Positions 31,212-43,297 of a stretch of 64,000 nucleotides of DNA are shown here, in pieces (positions within the stretch are counted from its first letter, which is position 1; each line of letters starts with the position of its first letter). Position numbers and translations under genes: made by a program. The notes under the pieces are model-generated. The model was given only the letters and a program-made list of their open reading frames with translations, did not search any database and was not told the origin of the DNA. Origin of the DNA: Choristoneura fumiferana. Its lineage: Eukaryota > Arthropoda > Insecta > Lepidoptera > Tortricidae. The DNA is taken from assembly GCF_025370935.1 (NCBI RefSeq), contig NC_133498.1, forward strand, positions 5,006,260 through 5,070,259, given 5' to 3'.

Positions 31212-31739
31212 TTAAGAGAAGTCTCTTCTTTCCATTCTCCATACAAACGTAGTCCCGGTGTCATTTGAAAACTAGGCAACAGAAATAGATGAAATTTTGT
31301 AAGTATGGACTAGACGTAATTAACTATGCCTGTGGTTTTTCAGATTTTCATATAAATGTGTAATATCAGAATAACAGGAGCTCAAAAGTCGACAAAAAAA
31401 AGATGTCAACTTTGCACGAGAATTACAGACTAATAAAGCATTTTTACAAAAATCGAAAAAAACCACAGGCATAGAAAATATAATGAATATCTTGATTGTA
31501 AAATATCATTGATTTCTGTGCTATACTTTTCGTATAATATGAGGACAGCGAATCGCAAAATTCAACCGCCCAAATCTTGAAAAGCCTACAGCTATCTCGA
31601 TATAAATTACGGACGTTGTTGCGGAAGGCATGGGGGGGACGGGACGGCAGCGAGCGCTTATGTCACGAGCGATAAAGACAGCAATATCCCAAACGAATAA
31701 ATAACGCGGCCACGCAGCCGGCAGGGGAACTTCTCTTAA
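31212..31739. mobile_element. TTAA-ended element, copy 2, intact ends
   Basis: Starts TTAAGAGAAGT and ends ACTTCTCTTAA, 528 bp including the TTAA at each side. TTAA targets are the habit of piggyBac-type transposons, but the short GAGAAGT end is not the classical terminus, so the assignment is tentative. Non-coding. Confidence 0.75.
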
Positions 31740-31784
31740 GTCAATGTAGACTAGAATATAATTTTTGGGACTTCCCATCCCACG

Positions 31785-32024
31785 TGAGTCTTTATTTGTT
31801 ACTCTTATACAACGGGGATTTGAATCAACTTTGGTACGTAGGTAGCTGGACGTCTGGAATAATACATAGGTAACTTTTATCTCGATATCCCCACGGGGTC
31901 GGGATAAAACCTCGAGTATAATAAAATTCTTTCAAATTCTCATGAGAATTTAGTAAAATCCCAACTTTTAATTCAACTGCTAGATCTAAAGGTTTATACG
32001 TCCGAATCCGCAGGTAACCACTAG
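31785..32024 (+). mobile_element. Helitron of the long subfamily, 5'-worn
   Basis: GGTAGCTGGACGTCTGGAAT, ATCCCCACGGGGTCGGGAT and AACCACTAG|T follow the order of 49599-49948. Confidence 0.6.
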
Positions 32025-32159
32025 TATTCAATAAATAACTTACACAAAGCGTGATTTTATTTTTATTATTTGTTTAAATTGTATGTCAAATTTATTTTTG
32101 TGAAAAAGCGAATATACATTTTATATTTCTATTTCAACAAGCACAAACGAATTTAACCA

Positions 32160-32440
32160 GCAGCTTTGCGAATTTTTGTATGTGTGTTTATTTGTTAGTT
32201 GTTACTTCTTCATTCGTCGCGCTAAACCGGCTGAACGGATTTAGACGTAATTTGAAATGTAGATAGCAGAATTTCTGGAATAGCACATAGGCTACTTTTG
32301 ATCCTAATTTTCCCACGGGATCCTCGTAAAATTTTAACCTAAACTTATATTATCCTCATCTTATGTTCTTATATTTCTAAGGACATAAAAAAGTTGTTTT
32401 ACATTATAACGTAAATGAAAACCACGATATAATTTTTGGT
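32160..32440 (+). mobile_element. Helitron of the long subfamily, 3'-truncated
   Basis: CGCTAAACCGGCTGAACGG, ACACATAGGCTACTTTTGAT, CCCACGGGATCC and GAAAACCACGATATAATTTT. The final CTAG part is absent. Confidence 0.6.
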
Positions 32441-32599
32441 TAGTTTTAACACTAGTTAAGTGTTACACAAGCTTTGCCGTCCTTGCCACTGATATCACGT
32501 AAAAATCTTAGCCAACTCTGTAAAAATCCAATTCTTCCAGCACCACGCCACTGCTTCACGCCACTGAAATCTAAACACTATTCGATATCCCGAGACTTA

Positions 32600-32750
32600 T
32601 CCTCACAACCGAACCTCTCCCATCCCCGTTCCCCCTTCGGCACGTGCCCGCGCCTGCGCGAAACGTCCCAGCCACCCCTCTCGCTCTGCTCGCTACATCC
32701 CTCCCTGTCGCACCGCTTCGATCCACCAGGAATGACGAAAAGTACATAAT
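32600..32750. promoter_or_regulatory. GC-rich, CpG-containing island; possible promoter
   Basis: Pyrimidine-rich plus strand with CGGCACGTGCCCGCGCCTGC (a CACGTG E-box and an NRF-1-like core). A plus-strand frame of about 90 codons spans it (32474-32749), Pro/Ser-rich with no recognised domain; low-complexity composition explains it. Confidence 0.25.
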
Positions 32751-34784
32751 CGAATTTTATGTGGGCCCTGCCGTAACGATTGAGGAGGGACAGCAGTAAA
32801 AGCGGGCTGTGGCCTTGAGGGAGACAAAGGAATATTTTTTTGAGAGTTATTTAAAAAAAGAAAGATTAGAAATGTGGTCGGGCGAAACGCACAACGCGCA
32901 TATTTTAAAGACAAAGTATTGCAATATTAATGTTCATGTTTAAAATGCATGCTGTGTTTGCCTGTAATTACTGGCACTTGAGCCTTGAGGCACAGTATAA
33001 CAAGTTTTCCCTACAGTAGGCCGACGCCTTTGAAGTTGAGCGATACTGCAGCCTGTATTTAGGCAAGTAAGGAAGGGTTGTCTGTCACCAATTTATTTGA
33101 AAGGTATAGCGAAATTATATAAAACAAATGAATTAGGTGTGGCATACTTACTAGGGGTCAGGAGTATCAAAATATACTATTTTTGAAATAAAAGTATTTT
33201 TTTTCTACAAGATATACTTTCATAGATTAGTAACCGACAAATACTCAAATACTTTCGGTTTCTAGACTTAACGGACTTAAAGTTCCTGTTAATAAAAATC
33301 ATATAAAATCGTGAGTTATCCGTTACAATATGATTTAATATGATAGTGACACAACAGACACAACTCCAAATTCCAGGGCATACATACATAGGTACACATA
33401 TAGGAACATTTTGAAATATCACTATTCAATCAAAGCTCAATTTTAACGCTGTCACTAATGTCACTATCAAAGTAAAGCAGCTACATAAATTAATGCAGCT
33501 AAAATTGTTCCACGTATGTATGCCAATTTAGAAAATGAATTCGTCATAATTTTACATTTTGTTATTCACTTTTCTGCTAACGCTACCCGAGCATCATTGC
33601 GTAATGCGGGATTCAAAACAAGGGAAGCCGGCGTAAACACGGCTGTCTACGGCAACGTTTTTGTTCAGGTGATCACCGCTTCTTTAAATAGTATACAGAA
33701 TATTAATAACAGCGCCATCTCGCGGTAAAAAGCGAAAATAGTGTTAATTGAATGTCATGTCATGCTACAATTTTGTTATTGGAAAACGAGAGCATATCTC
33801 ATTTAAATTGCAGCTGGTTAATAAATAGAAGAGTCAGAAGAAAATAAGAGCAATTTGAGTTTCATCAATAAAATGAAATCAAAAATAAACACGTTTGCGT
33901 TTTTACCTAAATACATTTAATTGAATGAAAAGTATCAGTATTGTGTTATGTTGTATTAATTAAACCATTTTTTAGACTATGAATGTCGAAGAATTATTTA
34001 TATTGATTTTCGATTTAACAATGAAACTCCTATAGAGCCATTTTAGGTAATACGGCCACTAACAAAATATGAGATGCATATTAAAGTTAATGTAACCGAT
34101 AATTACTTATAACAAAAACTTATCTTTTCACGTTTGTAGCGAATATATCGGTTTTTCCGGGCCCATGAGGTCGGAGGTCCTGAAAATCGACCTTATTGTG
34201 TCCTTATGGGAAAGATAGTATTATGTAACTGTTTACTTATTTATTTTAAGTTCTTATACATAGTTGGGACTAAAAGCTGCCGAAGTTCTTATTGGCATTA
34301 AATATTTGATATCAATCACAACTTGACATCTCTTCATGAGAAAATTGACAGAGGGACACACGTAGAGACTGAAAACTAAGCGATCCTTGCCTCAGAAAGA
34401 AAGAATCGAACGCTGGAAAAGTCACGTAAAAGGAAATGCATAGCTTAGAGACATTTACAGAATAAATATTTGATGTCAACATCATTTCAAATTAAAGAAG
34501 AAATAAGTTTGTTATAAAAATATCGATTTACTTATGCTTCTTTTACTAAATGAGCTTTATGTTGACTGTACTTCCGTTGTCCTGCAATCTACTCATCGTA
34601 CCGATCGTATCGAAAAATGAGTCCTCAGTATTTACCGTACCAAAAACTAAGTCAATCCGACTACTGGAAATTAGGTCAAATTTGACTCGTAAGGTTTGAT
34701 CACAGACACGTAAATACCAAAAAAAGAGATTTATATTTTAATAATCTCCTTTTTCTAATTTTTACCTTTGTTTAGGTGTTACGT
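32751..34784. other. Repeat-poor stretch without supported gene
   Basis: About 2 kb in which I recognise no family copies. AGCGCCATCTCGCGG at 33711-33725 is the complement of an AGATGGCGC word. Confidence 0.4.
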
Positions 34785-34916
34785 CACATCACAACGCAGA
34801 CAACTAGGTACGTACTTACAGTCGGGACGCTATGCGGCAAACTTCAAGGACAATCCGCAGTTAAAGCGTAGATACAATACAAATACAGATGTTCCTTGTA
34901 ACTTGTGGATATTTTG

Positions 34917-35170
34917 CAGGTCCGCCCGGATTGCTACCACCATCTTGCTCGCTAATCCTGCCGTGAAGCAGCAGTGCTTGCACAGTTGTGTTTCGGCGTG
35001 GAGAGTAAGACAGCCGGTGGAATTACTGGCACCTGAGGTATTCCATCTTAGGCCTCTAGGTGCAATACCCCTGGCGTTGCAGATGTTTATGGGCGGTGGT
35101 GATCTCTTACCATCAGGAGACCCACTTGCTCGTTTGCCATCCAGTCGAATAAAAAAAAAAATAAAAAAAA
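34917..35170 (+). mobile_element. Retroposon 3' end (tail-3), copy 2
   Basis: From GGTCCGCCCGGATTGCTACC to CCATCCAGTCGAATAAAAAA and an A-rich run. The first 15 bases of the 21978 copy are missing. Overlapping frames on both strands here come from this repeat. Confidence 0.75.
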
Positions 35171-38100
35171 ACAATTGTGTTGATAAACAATTTTAAAGAG
35201 TATTTGACTTTTACATTATTTTTGAGTTTGATATCCACCGTGTGTGGACTTTTGTTTACTACTAATTCATAGATCAGACATTAAAAACGTATTCTAAGAG
35301 CGTAAATATTGATTACATTTTTGATAATTAAACCAAGCTAACTGGCTACAAAAACAAATACACCTTCACGATTAGTTCAAAAACGTTCGTTGACCCACGC
35401 CCTCTGTTACCGAATAGCGGCAACTTAAAAGTAAAACCGTCACGTGCGCCAGCTAACGGGGACTGGCCGAACTAGGTTCGTTGAACCCCGAATTGCGTCC
35501 GTTATGCAATGAACTGTTATTCTGTGGCGGGAATTGTAAATTTGGAACTGTTTTTACCGGTGCGTTGGCTAGGTTATGTTGGCAAGGACGTTGGGGAAAA
35601 GGTTGTAAGTTGTAATTTGTATTTTTTTTTTAAATACTCATTGTGTTTGATAGAGTGTGAAGGTTTGTGTGTTAGGTGGGAATTCAATAAATTTTTGTTT
35701 TACTTAGTCAGTCATAGGTCTGAAATATAACTTTGGTGTTGGTGTCATGAGCAAACTCGTAAGGTATGACTTGAATAAATTGTTCGTATTTTTTTTTCAT
35801 GAACGATGACCTAAATTACTTTCAAAATAATATTCCTAATTAGTGACCAACCTAAAAAATCATAGTAACTTTTTTTGAATCCCTCTGTTATTATATTTAC
35901 CAAATATGGCTAGTAAAAAGTGCTTTTAAATAAAATTGACACATTAAAATTACACGCTACGTTGATATACACTATATTTTCTCATTCTGCTTGCCCGTTT
36001 TTAAACAAAGACATTCAAAGTTAAAACAAACGTTTAGGCATGTCGTAAGAGGACCAATGCAAATTACAACCAAAAGCCTTTACTTTCCCACATTTTACCA
36101 CCAAATTTACAAGACAACATAACGGTGGTGTGGCGTGGCCCGCGGTCATTGCCCCGTCGGTAAAAAACTGGTTTTAATTTTTTTTTTATCGGAAATTGCC
36201 TAGTGCATCGATGAATAGAGGCATGGGAATATTCAGACGGTGCCAATTTGGAGGGTGAATTTGAGACATGCGTTACGTTCGTTGCGAAAAAAAAAACGAT
36301 CGTGACATCAATTCTGAATGGCACATCATTATCTACATTTGCTCCAGTAGCCGATTTTTGAAAAATATCGGTGAAAATAATACTCGAAACTGATAAAACA
36401 GTTATAAACTACCTTACTTGACAAAAATAAGCGGAGCTGTAATTTTCTGCTACTCTATTTGTATTCAAAATTCAGCAACATTTTTTCTCTTTTTGTATGG
36501 TATTTTCACAGACCAATCGCCGCTCTGCTTATTTTACTAGTCCGAATATTAATAATACCGTTTTTTGCAGAAAAATACCATATTTGTGTTTAGAAGTTAA
36601 TAAAATGGTTATTTTTATTTTTATAAATCACTGGAATAATATTTTCGTCTACACAAAATAAATAAGAGCTGTAATTTTCCACTCCTTATTTCAAATTATA
36701 TGCAAATTTAATACTAATATAATTTAAAAAATGGGTGTTAAAATCAGCCAACCAGCTATATTCATATATGGCCATCATTCCACTCATTTTCGTGATAATT
36801 GTACCGTGAAGGTTGCGGACTTTGCGGACAAGGGTTATTGGGGTAGGCCTTAATTCATCAGTGGACGTTTTTCGGCTAGTATTTCGGAATTGAGGTTTTG
36901 GTTAGAAATTAATTCTCCACTCGTCGTCTTTCAGCTACATGTCACAAATTAAATGATTGAAGATAGACTTAAACTAGTAAAAAATTACAGCTGTAAATAA
37001 TTGTGCCAACGAGTCGAAAAGTTAGTTTTAGTTGCAGCTTTGTAACAATACACAAATTTTTACCTCTTTCAAATGGTGTTTTTGAGTTATGAGTTTTAAA
37101 AATAGGCGTTGATTGTGTGGAGTTTTGAAATCCAGCTAAAGTTCAAGAAAAGTGCAACTCTTGGTTATTATTTAATTTCAGCGTAATTTTGAAGCAATAC
37201 ACGCAATTTTATTATTTTGAAATTAACAATCGAACGTGCTTGAATTTAAAACGGCCCCAGATAAACCAATAAAAAGGCATCTTGTAATAAATTGTATTTG
37301 AATTCTGTCATTTTTATTTTACTTTTATTACGGTACAACAATTCTTGCTGAAATATTTCATGTTTGAAGTCGTGCTTCTCAAGATATATCAAGAGAATGC
37401 AAATAGTGTACCAAAATTGCATTTTTACTTCGCGTGTCCGACAATGCGTTTTATATTCAAAAGTATGTAAACCCTTTATCGTACGAAAGTGTTTGAGTTT
37501 CGTTGACCTTTGTTGGATTATTCGGCGTAGGAGATTGGACGATATGGTCTAGACGCGTTTACTTCTTTTTGAAGTTTTTTAGCTTTTTCTTGATCAAACA
37601 GTGAATAGTAAATTTGGCATTCGTGACGATGTTAGTCAAGTTGTTGAAATGAAGAAAATAATTTTCGTTTAAATAGCTGTGTATATCATAAATATACATA
37701 TAATGCTTAGATTTGATGACGATATACCAGTAGCAACTTGACTTTTAATAAGTTAAAAGGTCTCTGCCCGAGCCTGGTTTTTTTTTACTTTTTTTGTTAT
37801 GTATTTAAGTAAATACCAACAATCTTCCTTAACCTTCCTTGTTTCACGACGTTTATTTAATCAATTGGTATATTTGGTATTTTCAAAGACCACAATGATT
37901 TTAAAATAAGTATACTCAGCGGCACAAAATTAAGCCCACTCTCCGTACAAAATAACCTATTTTTGCATACATATGAGGGTCAGATTTTTTGTCACTCAGT
38001 ATATTTACCCTCTGATTCTTGCTAGGTGACTGATCGTCATTTTTTCAAGCAAATTTGAGATGGAGTAAAGTTGCCATAACATTTGTTTTTATGTGAAATA

Positions 38101-38320
38101 TGTATTAAAAAATTACAAAATTTGAAAAAAAAAAACAAAAGTTTATTTTTTAGTAGACGTAGAGGGCTCTTCTTTTGTAAGTTTTTTTTTCTACCGAACT
38201 ATTACAGAAATCATCATTTCCAAGAAGAATATGCCGTAAGAAACTTTTCAAACTAATAAATTTCCAAGTTGTCTAATTTCATTCCAAAACTCGCACAAAA
38301 TCAGCGCTGCCAACCAAAAC
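35171..38320. other. Repeat-poor, AT-rich stretch without supported gene
   Basis: Three kilobases with few recognisable repeats. Near 36420-36700 AGAGCTGTAATTTTC and AGCGGAGCTGTAATTTTC recur. No frame has family features. It may be intron or intergenic DNA. Confidence 0.4.
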
Positions 38321-38329
38321 CACGCCAAG

Positions 38330-38564
38330 CTGGAAACGTCAAACGTCATCCATAGACAAGAGCTTTTTGCCGCGCGGATCGCGACCACGTAACGGAGCAT
38401 GCGCGGTGCGCAGTTAGCAGTATGTGGGTGAGACCGTTAGCTACGTCACTGCTAGGGACGTGCGGCGTCGGTAGTTGATGTCGATGGTTGTAAAAGCGTG
38501 CGTGAGATGCATTGTCAAAATAAATTTAAGTAGGTTTAAAGTTTAGCGTTTTTAGAAATACGAT
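38330..38564 (+). promoter_or_regulatory. CpG-rich island ending at a donor-like site
   Basis: Contains GCCGCGCGGATCGCGACC and GAGCATGCGCGGTGCGC (NRF-1-like), and closes with AATACGAT|GTGAGTACC at 38565. Such a layout fits an untranslated first exon. No open frame supports it. Confidence 0.3.
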
Positions 38565-39039
38565 GTGAGTACCAAGCTTAAAATCTTAAAGGCTTCGCGT
38601 GACTTAGGACATATATAATATAAATGTCTAACCAAATGTATCTTTTCTTACTATTTATTTATAAACAAATCATTTTGCAGTGAATAGTCAAAACAGTGGG
38701 CATAATCTCACCAGCTCACACATCATAGCTTAATAAACTTTAAATTGTTGTTATGATGCCTTACAACTTGAAAATATTGCAGTATATTATCCTGTCCTGA
38801 GACCCACGTCAAATTTCGATTAAGTATTAGAAATTGAAACTTAATGTCAATTAGTAAAATTTGACATTTGCTTTAACGTATGTCCTGAATTTAGCACGTT
38901 GAGTTTAAAATTAAGTGAATCCGAATTATACGTGGGTCACACCAAAATAAAGAAATAATTTAGTGTCTCGGTTAACCGTGTAAAAAAATAAGATTATAGA
39001 TTCATTCATGTAGGAACGACTTGGAGATACTTATAACGT
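38565..39039. other. Stretch without recognised feature
   Basis: Nothing supportable; would be intron if the preceding exon is real. Confidence 0.35.
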
Positions 39040-39122
39040 GGGATGGCGACAGCTCGCATGTGATAAGGTAGAATGGAGCAAGAGAGAAGAGGCCTTTGCC
39101 CAGCAGTGGGACACAAAACTAA
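39040..39122 (+). mobile_element. RTE-like 3' end
   Basis: GGGATGGCGACAGCTCGCAT, then AAGAGGCCTTTGCCCAGCAG and TGGGACACAAAACTAAC. The codon pattern of the RTE C-terminus is barely readable. Confidence 0.6.
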
Positions 39123-39944
39123 CTAAGTAATTAAAAAAAAGGCAAGTCAAGGCTAATGAGTGTCTGTAGACGTTTACTGAATAAGAGAGTTACAATTGAA
39201 GCCGTATAACCATTTATGAAGTGTCATTGGTCAATCAAATCAGTAGCCAATTTTTAATACATTTGCATTAAAAAAAAAAGGTTAATGCAGGAATTTAATT
39301 CATCAATTTAAGTAATAAATAATCAAACTACATAATATTCAAATCAACTATATTAATCCGTATCCAACTAAGATTAAATCCTTAACAATAATACCGGAAT
39401 AATAGCGGCCAAATAGGTACTTTCATTTTTTCGGAAGATCATTGACCTGAAGATTACCCAAGCTTATGCCAAGTTTATCGATAAGCCAAGCAGGGCCTCA
39501 TCTCAACCGCAGTACCGTTGGCTACGTCACGAAGAAAGGGATCGCAGCAACGGTACACGCAGGGCCTGGCAGCGTCGCCAGTGTGGCCACATTGGCTGGG
39601 AATTGTCGCCACAAGTACCGCTAATTTGTGGCCACTCGGTAACAAATTGCTAAGTTAATTTTTACCACCGAAAATTGGGAGTTTTGGTTCAACGGATTAG
39701 AAGTATTATTGTTATTGTTAAACCCGTAAAATTACCTTTTTTTGCTACCAATGAGTTTTCTTTACAACTTGCAAAGCAAGACTATAAAATCTTTTCACAT
39801 CAATGGTATAAGGGATTCTTCTTCAAATATAAACGGCTAGAAACACGGTGACTGCCAAAATGCGAAGAATATCAATGGCTATACATATTATGAAGCCAAT
39901 TTTAGGAGGTGCGAGCATTCTAATGTTGCCAAGTTCAGTGTAGT
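39123..39944. other. No supported gene
   Basis: At 39508-39555 ACCGTTG and CAACGGT form a small inverted pair around GGCTACGTCACG. Otherwise unremarkable. Confidence 0.4.
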
Positions 39945-41004
39945 ATTTAACACAAAGGTCAGTGAACTCTAAGAATTGTAAGCCAAAACTGCGTAGCTGT
40001 TAAGCTTTCACTTATCCCAAGGGTTGACTTTGTATCTTTGCCATCTGTATTTTTCGACGGAGTTCTGATACCATTTGCCGATCAGGTAAAAAATCTGGGT
40101 GTTATCTTGGACCGCACTCTGTCATGGACTCCATATGTATGTGAGATTAGCAGGAAGGTGTTTGCTGCGATGGGATCCCTAAGACGCCTTCAGAATTTCC
40201 TTCCATTTGCTACCAAGGTTGCGCTTGCACAGACTTTACTGCACCCTATTTTCGATTATGCTGACATTTGTTATCCCGATCTTTTAGAAGAGCACTTGAA
40301 TAAACTTGAGCGAATTCAAAATCTGTGCATTCGGTTCATATTTGGCCTACGTAAATATGATCATGTTTCTAATTTCCGATCACAGCTCAGGTGGCTCCCC
40401 ATCCGCTTTCGCCGAAACTCTCACATTCTCCATCTTCTCTACGGCATTCTCTTTAACCCTGCAACTCCTTGCTACCTCAAAGAGCGATTTAGCTATGTTA
40501 CTTCTGTTCGTTGCTCTCAGAACTTCCTCCTTACTGTCCCACTTTCAAACTCTAAATTCTATGTTTATTCTTACACTGTCCAGGCCACTCGGTTGTGGAA
40601 CTCCCTACCGATAGACTTGAGGCGCGCAAAGTCCTTGCCTATCTTTAGGTCTATGCTTAGGGAGCACTACCTATCATCTTGCGTATAAATGTATAGTTAG
40701 CTTATTTATGTGTTGTTATGGTATCCATCTACCTATCTATCTGTTTAGATTTGTTGTGTATGTGTATTGTATGTGTTAGTTTTATGTATTCTTGATACAG
40801 CTCTGATCTACTGTAAATTGCACCACCTGCTAAAATGTATTCCTTATTTCTGTCCATTGTAAAGGTTGCCTGGAAGAGATCGCTCTGAAGCGATAAGGCC
40901 GCCTATTGCTTACCTTAGAAAATCTCTATGTATATACTTGTTTTCTCTGTACTGTTTACTGTATTGGTGTGCAATAAAGAGTTATTGTATTGTATTGTAT
41001 TGTA
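39945..41004 (+). mobile_element. Non-LTR retrotransposon (CR1/Jockey-type), 3' third
   Basis: A 5'-truncated element with 240 codons of open reverse-transcriptase C-terminus, a 315-bp 3' UTR (GGTTGCCTGGAAGAGATCGC, TGAAGCGATAAGGCCGCC), AATAAAGAG, and an (ATTGT)n tail at 40983-41004. The intact frame and clean tail make it the youngest-looking LINE here. Confidence 0.8.
39966..40688 (+). pseudogene. Reverse transcriptase C-terminal region, 5'-truncated
   Basis: Open from the TGA at 39963-39965 to TAA at 40686-40688. Residues GVLIPFADQVKNLGVILDRT with LSW are the usual post-palm block of Jockey/CR1-type polymerases. ERIQNLCIRFIFGLRKYDHV and ATRLWNSLPIDLRRAKSLPI mark the thumb and terminal conserved blocks. 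The catalytic YADD palm motif and the endonuclease domain would lie upstream and are missing, so no activity is expected. There is no proper start codon: TTG at 40038 is internal. Confidence 0.8.
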
Positions 41005-41129
41005 AAGGTCGTATCGCTTTAAGTTATTAACATTTCGTCCATTTCTTTTTGACACAAATGCAGTTTTCTTTGTAACTTATGACGTAATAATTAATAATTT
41101 TACATTGTCGTTGAGACATGAGAATAATA

Positions 41130-41293
41130 TCTTTACTAATAATATTGTCTGTCTGTCTGTTACCTCTTTCCGCTTAAATTACTGAACTGAAATTTAGTAT
41201 GAAGATAAGTTGAGACCTTGAGAAGGATATAGGGATAGTGATATGATAGCGGTAAAAAAATTCCTCTCAGATGGAGTCGTGGGCAACAACTAG
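41130..41293 (+). mobile_element. Helitron, short and decayed
   Basis: TCTTTACTAATAATATTGTC at the left after an A, GTCGTGGGCAACAACTAG then T at the right. The interior has lost the TTTATCCCGGAA block. Confidence 0.65.
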
Positions 41294-41341
41294 TCATAAA
41301 TAAATTTTAAAATTAGAAAAATTGAGGTACCTTATTTAATA

Positions 41342-41404
41342 TGGTATGCTAATATATGGCATGGTATGGTTGGTATGGTATATTTAATATGGTATGGTGT
41401 GGTA
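41342..41404 (+). repeat. ATGGTATGG-rich tandem patch
   Basis: Irregular tandem repeats of ATGGTATGGT and TTTAATATGGTATG. Confidence 0.6.
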
Positions 41405-41505
41405 ATTGCTAAAAGTGGCTCCGAAGCGGTAACGTATCCTGTGCTCTGCCTACCCCATTTGGAAATACGGGCGTGATGTTTGTGTGTGTGAGTGTGGTAT
41501 GCTAA
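41405..41505 (+). repeat. Non-LTR 3' tail (CCGAAGCGGTAACGTATCC type)
   Basis: GGCTCCGAAGCGGTAACGTA, CCTACCCCATTTGGAAATAC and GGGCGTGATGTTTGTGTG: a stereotyped lepidopteran retroposon ending. Single copy here. Confidence 0.5.
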
Positions 41506-41691
41506 TTATGGTTTGGGAATTTAAAATAACACACTTTAATATCACACTTTTTCATTTTTAGCGGAAACACATTTTGGTAAATTATTCCGAGCGACGCTTG
41601 ACCTGAGTGACCTTGTAAGTTAGTGAAAACAAACAAACCGAAAAATAGGACCATCTAATTCAAATACATTACGAATTACACTTTCCATTTA

Positions 41692-42380
41692 TTATTGGGC
41701 TGCTAAGTTATCTGATCGTGTGAAATACACCTTGTACTTTTTAATTATTAAGTCAAATTCCCGTTCTCGCGAAAGATTAATACCAATAACAAGAAAGCAA
41801 CTACCCAATAGTACAAGTATACCTAGTGCCATCCACAAAACCGCGTGATTTTGTCAAAATTAGACATTAATGACATTGTAATAAGAACCACGGCACGCGT
41901 CATCGTGAATGACTCTACCTTTACAAATCTACACACAATGCCAAAATACCAATTATGTATTCTAAATCGAAAACTTTTACATATGGCTAATGATTACTTT
42001 GTCAAAAACACAGTGCGCTTTAAATCTAAGCCCGTTTACCTACACTATTTAAAACTATTTTTGCGGTAAAAAAAAAAACATAAATTATGCATTCTTAAAA
42101 CTATGAATACAGTCACAGAAAATTATTCAAATAAATTTACGTAATTCGTACTTGTTAGAATAAGTTTTAAATTTGACTTTTGCATCTGCGATGAATTTCC
42201 TTTGTTAGGTAGTTATTCATATTCTAGAAAATAAAGTTAATACAGTGAACTGAACTGAAAAATTAAATAAAGAACGCCTGATTCAATGAATTAAAGTTTT
42301 ATACAGTTTACCCATTACCCCATTCATTGCAAACTTATTTTAAAATACAAATAGAACTCACCTCTTATAGTACTCGGCAT
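41692..42380 (-). CDS. Possible two-exon gene for a 49-residue membrane peptide
   Basis: The minus-strand ATG at 42380 sits in ACAAAATGCC context; 19 coding bases (MPSTIR plus one base) end at an excellent donor, GAG|GTGAGT, at 42361. An acceptor-like CACTAG at 41828-41823 would join in phase 1 to an open frame ending at TAA 41694-41692. The joined peptide starts MPSTIRGILVLLGSCFLVIG, one membrane segment at residues 8-21, then a charged tail with SREREFDLIIKKYK. AATAAA overlaps the stop. The first exon looks real; the second is doubtful because its acceptor lacks a pyrimidine tract. Family not recognised. Confidence 0.35.
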
Positions 42381-42560
42381 TTTGTATCCTTAGCACAGCA
42401 CTAAAATCCAAATTAAAAAGTTAACAATCACCACAGTATATGCAAGCGCGGGATTATCCAAAATCCGCCATATTTTTTGGACCACAGACACTACACTTTT
42501 GGCGCGAAACGAACTGTCAATGTCAAACACGTCCTATGCACTTGGTGTATAGACTGTTAG
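42381..42560 (-). promoter_or_regulatory. Putative promoter and 5' leader upstream of the 42380 start
   Basis: The minus strand reads through TTTCGCGCCAAAAG, then AAAAATATGGCGGATTTTGG (GCCAT core, YY1/Pho-like) and TAATCCCGCGC before the leader and ATG. This layout is common at insect housekeeping promoters. No TATA box. Inferred only. Confidence 0.35.
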
Positions 42561-42954
42561 TGCTTTTTTCGAGCCGCGAGACGCTGGGTAACTGTATTTT
42601 TTTAGTAACGGTGTGGAGGCCGGTTCTGTTCGATGCAGACGGTGAATCTTGTGGCCATTAACGAATTACTCTTGACTTCGTGGGATGGTTGGTATTCCTG
42701 GGTGGGTTAGATGCTGTAGACTGTAACGGGCCAATCGTGGCACGGCATAATGCAAGCGGCTTTTGTGGTAGGGAAGGCTCAATGATGCATAAAAACAAAA
42801 CAATTGAAGATTTTTTTACTTAAATTTTTATCGTCTCCGTAATCATGTCCATCGAAAGAATAAATCGTAATTTATAAATCTTATCTAATACCTTTAAACG
42901 AGCAATTCTTGTATATTTATATATATATATATATCGTGTACATATAGATATATA
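42561..42954. other. No supported feature; (TA)n at 42917-42934
   Basis: The plus strand holds a GC-balanced patch to about 42770. A TA repeat precedes the next family copy. Confidence 0.4.
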
Positions 42955-43105
42955 TAATCTGAATCTCGGAAACGGCTCCCAACGATTTCGATGAAATTTG
43001 GTATGTAAGTGTTTTCGGGATGACAAATTGATCTAGCTTGGTCTTATCTCTGGGAAACGCTTATTATCGAGTTTTAGCCCGAGAAAAGCTCGGTCGCCCA
43101 GGTAT
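42955..43105 (+). repeat. Interspersed repeat (AGCTTGGTCTTATCTCT family), fullest copy
   Basis: AATCTCGGAAACGGCTCCCA, ATGAAATTTGGTATGTAAG, CTAGCTTGGTCTTATCTCTG and AAAAGCTCGGTCGCCCAGGT. No coding capacity. Confidence 0.6.
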
Positions 43106-43297
43106 TACCTATAAAAGGGGTAAGGTTAGTATCTGTAACTTGAAATTTGGCAAAATATTCCTTGAGGATAATATCATAGAGATGAAAGAAGGGTATTTTT
43201 TAAAATTCTGGGCCGAGTAAAATTGGTTATGAAAAATGGTTATTATTGAAATTTTACAAGAAATTACAATATTAATATCTTGCTTCTTGGTTCACAG

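Noticed and set aside
32474..32749. 91-residue Pro/Ser-rich frame as a gene
   Set aside because: Pyrimidine-rich composition suppresses stops; no splice or start context and no domain.
40306..40614. Second long plus-strand frame inside the LINE
   Set aside because: Out-of-frame shadow of the reverse transcriptase frame.
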